DNA of 15,051 nt. It comes from Gamarada debralockiae (Eukaryota; Ascomycota; Leotiomycetes; Helotiales; Hyphodiscaceae). The notes below the pieces were generated by a model. The model worked only from the letters and a program-made list of their open reading frames with translations, ran no database searches and was not told where the DNA came from. Shown here piece by piece: positions 9,484 through 15,051 of this stretch. Numbering within the stretch: the first letter of the stretch is position 1; each line of letters begins with the position of its first letter. The DNA is taken from NCBI GenBank assembly GCA_002803225.1, contig NXFV01000800.1, forward strand, positions 1-15,051, written 5' to 3'. A program made the translations under genes and the position numbers.

Positions 9484-9846
9484 ATGCGTACAGGTGGGGA
9501 ATTCACTTCACGAGCGGATCTCGAATTTGAACTTGCATCAATACAAAGTTGTATTGACATAATATCAAGATGGCACAACATGAAAAGCTATGTGAGACGA
9601 GAGATAACCCATATTTGCAGTCCCCGAGTCTATTCCCCTCCGGAGTAGCTAGAAAAAGACACTGTGGACATTTTCTGTACCATTGAACTCGCGAATGAAC
9701 TTTTCACTGGCACGAACAACCTTTTGAAAATGTCGGAAAGGTATTTTGTTCCACAGCTTGATCGCCAGTGCGCAAGCTTTGGCCACAATATTCTTGATCT
9801 GAAGATGACTTTAGCAATAAGGGACTCAAGTAACTTCGGGCAGTGA
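9484..9846 (+). pseudogene. Unassigned frame broken by a single TAG
   Basis: From ATG 9484 the frame runs 54 codons to TAG (9646-9648), then continues without another stop to TGA 9844-9846, a span of 120 codons with one interruption. The product is hydrophilic and helical-looking (LEFELASIQSCIDIISRW, then NELFTGTNNLLKMSERYF). No domain was recognised. It could be the C-terminal remnant of a regulatory or other intracellular protein, an ORF inactivated by one nonsense change, or chance. Confidence 0.25.
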
Positions 9847-10246
9847 GCCTTACCTGTCTGCCATTAACCTTGCTGCAGGCTAGGCTTTCTAATTCCTTAC
9901 TGCAGATATCAACTTCCCTCCTAGAGGTCCTACACCGCTGTATATCCCGACTTACACTTCAATCCGGCCCTTTAGACAGTAAGACCGAAGGATAACGGAA
10001 TACCTGAGCAAGCGTGATCTAAAACAGGATACGTATCACTAATAACGTGCTAGTAAATATCATGATCCGTCACACAACAACCGCGGTGACCCAACTCGTC
10101 TAACGGGCCGGGCCACATTGCTGGCTCCGAGCATAAGCGACTGCAGTAAGATTTGCGTTAGGTAGGTAGTAAGCTACTCGACGCATGTCTTGGCGCCCTG
10201 TATTTTAATTTAGTGAGAACTTGGGGGCCGTCCTTCGTTTATGCTC
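9847..10246. other. Spacer, nothing recognised
   Basis: This is mixed-composition DNA between the broken frame and the nested palindrome upstream of the secreted-protein gene. No long frame, RNA gene or repeat was identified. Confidence 0.4.
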
Positions 10247-10313
10247 ACGTAAGTCTTAGCTGCATTACATATGCAGCGATATCGATATATGTGAATAAGA
10301 GGCACACTTACGT
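10247..10313. repeat. Nested inverted repeats upstream of the secreted-protein gene
   Basis: Outer arms ACGTAAGT (10247-10254) and ACTTACGT (10306-10313) are perfectly complementary. Inside them GCTGCAT (10259-10265) pairs with ATGCAGC (10271-10277) over a 5-base loop, followed by an alternating GATATCGATATAT segment. The 67-bp unit lies about 300 bp before the start codon at 10613. It could be a tiny foldback element or a promoter element. Confidence 0.5.
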
Positions 10314-10485
10314 TTCTTATATACGCGGCGAATCAAAAAGTCTTTATCGTAATTTCATGTGTATTTGGCTCGCGGAAGTCTCCTAAAACTGTGCCAGCCG
10401 TTTGCAGTTCTTGGTCAACGAATAAAAATTGCAAATTACAATCGTTTTGTTGCTTTGATAGTAAGCACGGGAGTTCAAGTAACAA

Positions 10486-10493
10486 TATATAAG
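10486..10493 (+). promoter_or_regulatory. TATA box of the secreted-protein gene
   Basis: TATATAAG lies 120 bases before the ATG and is followed by a CT- and CAAA-rich stretch (about 10502-10550) typical of fungal transcription start regions and leaders. Confidence 0.55.
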
Positions 10494-10612
10494 GCTATAG
10501 AATTCTCTCTTTCCAAAACTTTCATCTACTCAAACTTCTTTCTCTTGTCGAAAAATCAAAGAGTCAAAATATCTTATCCAGTTTCAGTTTGCTCATCAAA
10601 TCTGCCGCAAAT

Positions 10613-11298
10613 ATGATCAAGACTCCTGCCATCATAAGCTTGATGCCCCTCTTCATAGCATCTACTATTGCTGTAAGTTCTTTGACTGCTAAAGTTATAT
10701 GCTAATATCTAATGCTATATTTAATTAGATCGCTACACCAAAGATACTCCCTCAGGAAGTTTTCAACTCGAACCTTCAATGGAAGAATTCGCTTAACCCT
10801 ACTTCCATCAGTTCTCGGGACAATGTAAGCACTACTCCCGCTGCCATCCTCCAACCTTGTACTTTTGCTAATTAGCAATGTGTTACGAAAACTCAGGTCG
10901 GCTACTATTGCTGCCCAGTAAATGGCTTAAGCCAAGTCACAGACATTGACACTTCCGATGCGGAATGGTTGGCCACCGATCTGGGCTATTACAGCCAGAT
11001 CGCTCTAGCCGCTGAGACGTGCACCGTTGTGGACTGTTATGATGACGGTGCTGGAGTAGTAGCTTGCAACTTTGTGAGTTCCTTCATAGCCCGTCTGGGC
11101 ACTCAACCCTTTTTTTTTGCTTGTTATCTAATTCAAGTTTAGAACTCCTATGCAATTGAAGTTTCTGGCTCAGGTTTGGGGGCCCCAGTGGATTGGCTAG
11201 CTGCCTATTGCTCGGGGGGTGGATCCACCTGCGGATTGGTGTACGACGCCACCCAAGGTTGGAATATTTGGACTGAGACTGAGGCCTGCAGTATCTGA
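10613..11298 (+). CDS. Small secreted cysteine-rich protein, four exons, 169 aa
   Basis: Exons are 10613-10672, 10729-10824, 10876-11073 and 11143-11298. The introns are 56, 51 and 69 nt, with donors GTAAGT, GTAAGC and GTGAGT, TAG acceptors and a GCTAAT branch-like motif in intron 2. All three introns fall between codons, so every exon length is a multiple of three. Exon 1 is almost exactly a signal peptide (AIISLMPLFIASTIA). The mature protein has nine cysteines, at residues 54, 64, 65, 101, 106, 116, 141, 148 and 167, including the motif GYYCCPVNG. It contains no transmembrane segment after the signal and ends with EACSI. Size, export signal and cysteine content match fungal effector-like or small secreted proteins. 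I could not place it in a named family, and an odd cysteine number leaves at least one unpaired if it is monomeric. A TATA box and CT-rich leader precede it. No sign of damage was seen. Confidence 0.8.
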
Positions 11299-11826
11299 TC
11301 AGAGGGGGAAACACTTTGTGGCTGGCTACGGCTCTTCGCTTCTCAAAGCCAACTTGTCTCTCGCAATGAGCTACTCGATGCTATTTTTATTGGAAATATC
11401 TTGTTTTGTTGTCATTTGGCTTTCCAAGGCCTTCTTCACACTCATTAAGAGGGATGCCTCATCTCTATTATCGGAGTATCTAACATAATTGCAAACTACT
11501 TCACCTAATATGCTGCAATTTGTCTTTGGCGTTTGTCAATCACCCCCTTCTTAAGCGAGACCCCACAACTAGTTCACCCCTCCATGTCGTGTAATGGAGT
11601 CACGCCTAGACCACACTTAGGCCCGTGCCCGCCCTCTCAGCACTACCTCATGGAGTTGGCCATCTCATAGAGTCAGCGCGTGTCCTAGAAAGCTGCCACT
11701 TAGGTTAGGGGTTTGAGGAATTCGAAGGAAAAAGTAAGGCAAAATGGCATAAAGCATTTTATAGTCCAAGCTTCGCTAGTTGTCGACTCTCCGACTTCAG
11801 CCTTGACAGTATAGCCTTAGGCCTAA
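11299..11826. other. 3' flank and spacer of the secreted-protein gene
   Basis: This holds the presumed 3' UTR followed by moderately GC-rich spacer. Small features are the hairpin CTCCAT/ATGGAG around 11580-11600 and a perfect 12-bp palindrome CTTAGGCCTAAG near 11817-11828. No frame here looks coding. Confidence 0.35.
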
Positions 11827-11846
11827 GCCTCACTACATTAGGGAAA

Positions 11847-12072
11847 GTGCGGACCAGCGGAACACCCGCTCTCTGCGGTTCAGCTAGTGGAACTCAAGTG
11901 CCTATCTCTCTATTAATAGAGCTATTTATATTATAATTTTCGCGTAAATATATATATATATATATAATAGTAGAAAAGAGTACACTTATTCCGCTTTGTA
12001 TAATTTATAAGTTTTACTTATAATACTATTAAAGCTTAAAATATATAATTTATACAAGTAAAGGAAACTATA
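11847..12072. mobile_element. Possible transposon end and AT-rich decayed block
   Basis: A GC-rich AGTGCGGACCAGCGGAACAC motif (about 11850) sits at the edge of the block and looks like a terminal inverted repeat of a Tc1/mariner- or pogo-like fungal element, by general resemblance only. Just after it come a perfect 14-bp palindrome CTCTATTAATAGAG (about 11908-11921), an (AT)n run near 11946-11967, and a pair of imperfect inverted TTGTATAATTTATA-type arms. The second terminal repeat was not found, so this may be a truncated and AT-biased relic. Confidence 0.3.
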
Positions 12073-12168
12073 TTGCTCCTCACCATCGCGTTCTGAACTC
12101 CATCTTTCAATCTCATCATCATGTGTAATAACTTTGAGTTTCTTTTTAGAGAACCCCTGAGGTCTCAG

Positions 12169-12486
12169 TCAATTTTGTAGGGGGATATGTAGGTTATCAA
12201 GTCTGTGCTCCTGAACGTCAGTCAAACGGGCCATTTTGTCCCGCTGGAAGCGTAGTTGAGCTAATCTTTCTCTCGCTCTTTGACTCTTCACGCTTTCCCC
12301 GGGTATGGTCCTTCCGACCCGAGCATGTAACCCGGATTTCCCACTTCTATTACTGAACTTGTCAAGCAGAAGCCGAACTTGATAAGGAACTTGACTATCG
12401 CATAGACACAGCTCCACGAGCACGATCCGCTTCCGATGTTCGAATTTCGAAAAAGAAATAGGCGCTGGAGGCTCTCCCTCCCCCAA
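12169..12486 (-). other. Orphan 105-codon frame, no family recognised
   Basis: The product has a basic, Arg/Gln-rich C-terminal half (SQRARERLAQLRFQRDKMAR) that would be helical, and an N-terminal segment VPYQVRLLLD that loosely recalls the region before a retroviral-type protease site. The expected D-S/T-G triad is absent. It lies next to the AT-rich block and may be transposon-derived. Coding status is uncertain. Confidence 0.2.
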
Positions 12487-12889
12487 TAAGCCGTTGAAAG
12501 AACTTTTGTGGCCCCTCGGTACTCGCGGCGAAGCTAATATTCTTCTCTATACTTCATTTTAGTTATGGCGTTATTGGGGTTGGGAGGTGTGAGAAAAGAC
12601 CGGGTTCGGATAGGAAATGATATGATAATTCATGATTGTGCGCGATCTAGTGCAGTGCTTGATGCACTTGATAGTCCTCGCCTAACGACCCACCGGAAGA
12701 CACTTCGCTGACAGTACAGAGTACTTCGGGACAACATTTCAAAAGATTAATGCAAGTACAATGATTTAGATTCTTATTCCCCTTCTCATTGATCTCTCAT
12801 TCATGGCCAGGGCCAAGATGGAAGAATGTCCAGTATAGCCGACCAAATTATCTCCTTTCTAGTCCGTCTATCGACCGGCTTCGTCAAAA
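12487..12889. other. Spacer between orphan frames
   Basis: There is no supportable gene. An overlapping minus frame at 12992-12801 (63 codons) is in a different phase from the larger frame at 13411-12890. Confidence 0.35.
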
Positions 12890-13411
12890 TCACGACTCGT
12901 TTAGCAATGAGGCCACCAATTGCCACAACTCCACCACCTCTTTCCCTAAGATGTTCAATATCCATTCTCTCCTGAATTCTCCTCCATGCCACCAGATATC
13001 TTTCTGGTATGTTGCTTCCGGAAACAATAAGACTTCTGTGTTGACGATATTTTCTCGGACTTTGAAAGCAGCATCCCCGATCAAATATGAGCGCTTATTT
13101 ATCAGATTCCACTGGTTCAATACGATCATTGCTATTTGAGCGCTGGGAGAATATGGCGATACTGCCGTATCAATTGTGTGGCACTTGTTCAGCCAAGGAG
13201 GCGCTTGATCTTGTCGGCATAGATAGTAGCTCGTCTCGAGACAAACTTCCGTGGTGCAAGCAAATGTTGCGCAGAGTTGTGAGTCTTTCAAGATGTGCGC
13301 GAAGAGATTGTCCTTTTTACAAGGAAGTGCCATGCGTAGAAATGGGTTGTCTTTCTTCGGGTGTGCGAGCAGGAGTTGTTTTCTTGATTGATCGATACCG
13401 GTATAGAGCAT
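12890..13411 (-). CDS. Hypothetical protein, 173 aa, unrecognised
   Basis: This is an uninterrupted minus-strand frame with ATG at 13411-13409 and TGA at 12892-12890. The product has six cysteines in its first 105 residues, a tryptophan-rich second half (KDIWWHGGEF, ELWQLV) and no signal peptide or membrane segment. Balanced base composition contrasts with the AT-rich hAT relic just beyond 13539. A plus-strand frame (13087-13578) overlaps it, so chance cannot be excluded. No family was recognised. It may be an exon of a larger gene, since another minus frame (13562-13317) overlaps its start in a different phase. Confidence 0.3.
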   Translation of the reverse strand: MLYTGIDQSRKQLLLAHPKKDNPFLRMALPCKKDNLFAHILKDSQLCATFACTTEVCLETSYYLCRQDQAPPWLNKCHTIDTAVSPYSPSAQIAMIVLNQWNLINKRSYLIGDAAFKVRENIVNTEVLLFPEATYQKDIWWHGGEFRREWILNILGKEVVELWQLVASLLNES

Positions 13412-13562
13412 TCAAAGTCTGCCGCACGATGGCTACGACCAATTGCTGCAAGTCGGGAGGAAGCCCGTCCAGCCGATTTCCAAGATCAGGCTGGTTTTCG
13501 ATTAAGGCGATAAGGCACCAATTGATTATCGCGCTAAAATGCCGATTATCGATAATTATCAT
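13317..13562 (-). other. Overlapping 81-codon minus frame
   Basis: This frame contains a hydrophobic-periodic stretch (LPPDLQQLVVAIVRQTLNAL) that reads like an amphipathic helix. It starts inside the palindrome cluster at the edge of the hAT relic and overlaps the 173-codon frame. No homologous family was recognised. It might be an upstream exon or a fragment of an element's second protein. Confidence 0.2.
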
Positions 13563-14996
13563 TTATCGATATCGATAACTCCGATAATATTAATAACTCC
13601 GATACTTTACCGCTCTTCGTATGAAAATCTCTTTTCTTCTTTTCTATTATTTCGTACGAAAGACAACATAGATTTAGATGTAAATTTATCTCTTTTAGAG
13701 CAGTTAGCTCAAGATTCTCTTTAAATTAGAACGTTAGGAAGAAAAGGATCTATAGTATTAACCTGGATTTATACTCGTACGGCATACAAAAACAAGAACT
13801 CTCAACTTAAGTATTATATTCATTATATAATATCTCCTTCGTACAGTAGTTCAGTCACTACAAATATACAAAATCATCTCGAGAAGATACATAGAATTAT
13901 TATTAATCGAACTCTAATTACACTTAAAGTAACTATACTCTAGTAATTATAATATCTCTATATACAAGCCGAGTCCTTTAATTAAACTATAGAAATCGAT
14001 AATCAAGTTTTCAAGAAATACTTAGATTAAGATAGAATTGACGAGGCTTTAATTATATTAATTACTATACGAAATCTTTCCTTTCGACTTATAGAATAGC
14101 TTAAGTTTTATATGCTTTGTTATATATTTAATCTAATATCAAAAGATTACTTGACTATAGTATACTCTCAAGTTAATAAAAAGGTTAATAATTCTTAGTA
14201 AATTCATTAAGATATTATACGAAAGAAACTTTAATTAGCAATCTCGACTATTTATCTCTCTCTTGATATTTGGATATCTCTGAATCGATATTTATTTCTT
14301 AGCATTTGTACTTATTTCGTTAATTACTACTATAAGTATTAGAAACCTCTTATTATACTTTCTCTAGTAATTAATTATACTAGAGAAGAGTAATTCAATA
14401 GTCTTTTGCTAGCTCTTAAGGACTATAGTATTGTACGAAAGCTAGGGACAATTATAGGTAATAATTCTAGTATAAATAATACTCTCTATTGTACGATTTA
14501 AGATTATCTTTAGGAGCACGAAGATATCAAATGGAATATAGGATATTAGCGTATCCGTTATACTAGTTATATTATTAATTTAGTTATATAAGTCTTTTTA
14601 TTTCAAGCTTTAATTAAGATAGACTAGCTTAAGTTGTACGATTAAGTAACGATAAAAGGAGAAGTAGAGGACGAAGAAGAGTAACGATATGTTTTTCGAC
14701 TATTAGGGCCCCTTAGCAAGCTTCACAATATTATTGTTTATATTTATAGTTCTACTAGTCGTACAAAGAAGTTTATAGATTCAGCTAATAGAATAATTCT
14801 ACTTAATAATTGTATGAGATAGAATAGCTAGTATAAAATATTAGTTATTATAAATAATAAATCTAAATCTATTGATATATATACTAAGAAGTATTTCTTA
14901 ATACTTAAAGCAAATTATCTTAATTTAGCTAATTAGGAACGACTTTGTACAATTAAGACATTTCTTTAGCTATTTTACCAAGTGTGACAGGTTACA
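13539..14996 (+). pseudogene. hAT-family transposase relic, RIP-like damage
   Basis: One plus-strand frame from ATG 13539 can be followed for about 485 codons. It matches the order of fungal hAT transposases: a BED-like finger region (codons about 95-120; histidines kept at codons 113 and 118, the expected cysteine positions now Tyr-type codons), then FKKYL, a RNL.FRL.E block, SLDIWISLNRYLFLSI, VRKLGTIIGNNSS, and near the end LGPLSKLHNIIVY, then R-stop-NS-stop-Y where the family has RWNSWY. About 25 in-frame stops occur, nearly all TAA or TAG. They fit CAA/CAG and TGG codons converted by CpA-to-TpA change, and no frameshift is needed. The whole block is very AT- and TA-rich. The C-terminal dimerisation region is absent because the sequence changes at about 14997. 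An intact copy would cut and paste the element; this one is dead. Confidence 0.88.
13545..13577. repeat. Cluster of ATCGAT palindromes at the hAT edge
   Basis: ATTATCGATAAT (13545-13556) and TATCGATATCGATA (13564-13577) are perfect palindromes. They are followed by two direct copies of ATAACTCCGATA (13575-13586 and 13593-13604). They overlap the first codons of the transposase frame. Confidence 0.5.
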
Positions 14997-15051
14997 CCCG
15001 ATGTTATGCTTGGCGCTAAAGCGCCTGCGCTGTCACGTGAACAGGCGCATG
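14997..15051. mobile_element. GC-rich palindromic sequence truncating the hAT relic
   Basis: Composition jumps from very AT-rich to GC-rich. GGCGCT-AA-AGCGCC (15012-15025) is a perfect hairpin. GCGCCTG (15021-15027) pairs with CAGGCGC (15042-15048) around the palindrome TCACGTGA (15033-15040). The string TGTCACGTGAACAGG from 15031 resembles the TG-starting end of a fungal LTR, but only the left edge is in the window, so the element type is inferred. Confidence 0.35.

Noticed and set aside
10359..10616. 85-codon plus-strand frame
   Set aside because: Covers the TATA box and leader of the secreted-protein gene and ends just after its ATG in another frame.
10613..11298. Assignment to the KP4-like, hydrophobin or Ecp2 families
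   Set aside because: Cysteine count or spacing does not clearly fit any of them from inspection alone.
11699..11714. Telomere-like TTAGG/TTAGGGG pair
   Set aside because: Only two imperfect units, too few to call an interstitial telomere.
12169..12486. Retrotransposon Gag or protease
   Set aside because: The VPYQVRLLLD segment is suggestive, but the catalytic triad and neighbouring Pol motifs are missing.
1..15051. tRNA or rRNA genes
   Set aside because: No convincing internal promoter boxes (GGTTCGA-type) with cloverleaf pairing were seen on either strand by eye.

Overview
The window looks like nuclear DNA of a filamentous ascomycete (Pezizomycotina). It has short GT..AG introns (51-107 nt) with CTAAT/CTGAT-type branch points, secreted-protein genes, a decayed fungal-type cytochrome P450, and a transposon relic carrying the C-to-T / G-to-A damage typical of repeat-induced point mutation (RIP). 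Gene density is low. The species cannot be read from the sequence; the gene content would suit a transposon-rich accessory or subtelomeric segment, but that is inference.

Layout. 1-640 is repeat territory: a ~30-bp degenerate minisatellite built on GCATATGC, a GC-rich foldback, and two inverted repeats that resemble each other. 640-1654 holds no convincing gene. 1655-4575 (minus) is the main intact gene: three exons, a predicted 912-residue secreted protein of the DUF5695 type, probably carbohydrate-active. 4576-5443 is its upstream region. 5444-6683 (minus) is the C-terminal two thirds of a broken cytochrome P450, with its intron borders still readable. 6684-10246 is mostly non-coding or decayed, with short unassigned frames, a diverged duplicated segment, a MITE-like inverted repeat and a frame broken by one stop. 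10613-11298 (plus) is a four-exon gene for a 169-residue, nine-cysteine small secreted protein with a plausible promoter. 11299-13538 has a possible transposon end, an AT-rich block and three orphan minus-strand frames. 13539-14996 (plus) is a hAT-family transposase relic that stays in one frame for about 485 codons but carries about 25 stops. The last 55 bases switch abruptly to GC-rich palindromic sequence that truncates the hAT relic.

There is no operon-like or obvious biosynthetic-cluster logic. The two intact genes both encode predicted secreted proteins and are separated by gene relics. The best leads are the unassigned cysteine-rich secreted protein, the uncharacterised DUF5695 protein, the RIP-damaged hAT element with its abrupt edge, and the palindromic repeat system at the left end. 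No clearly new multi-gene system was found.
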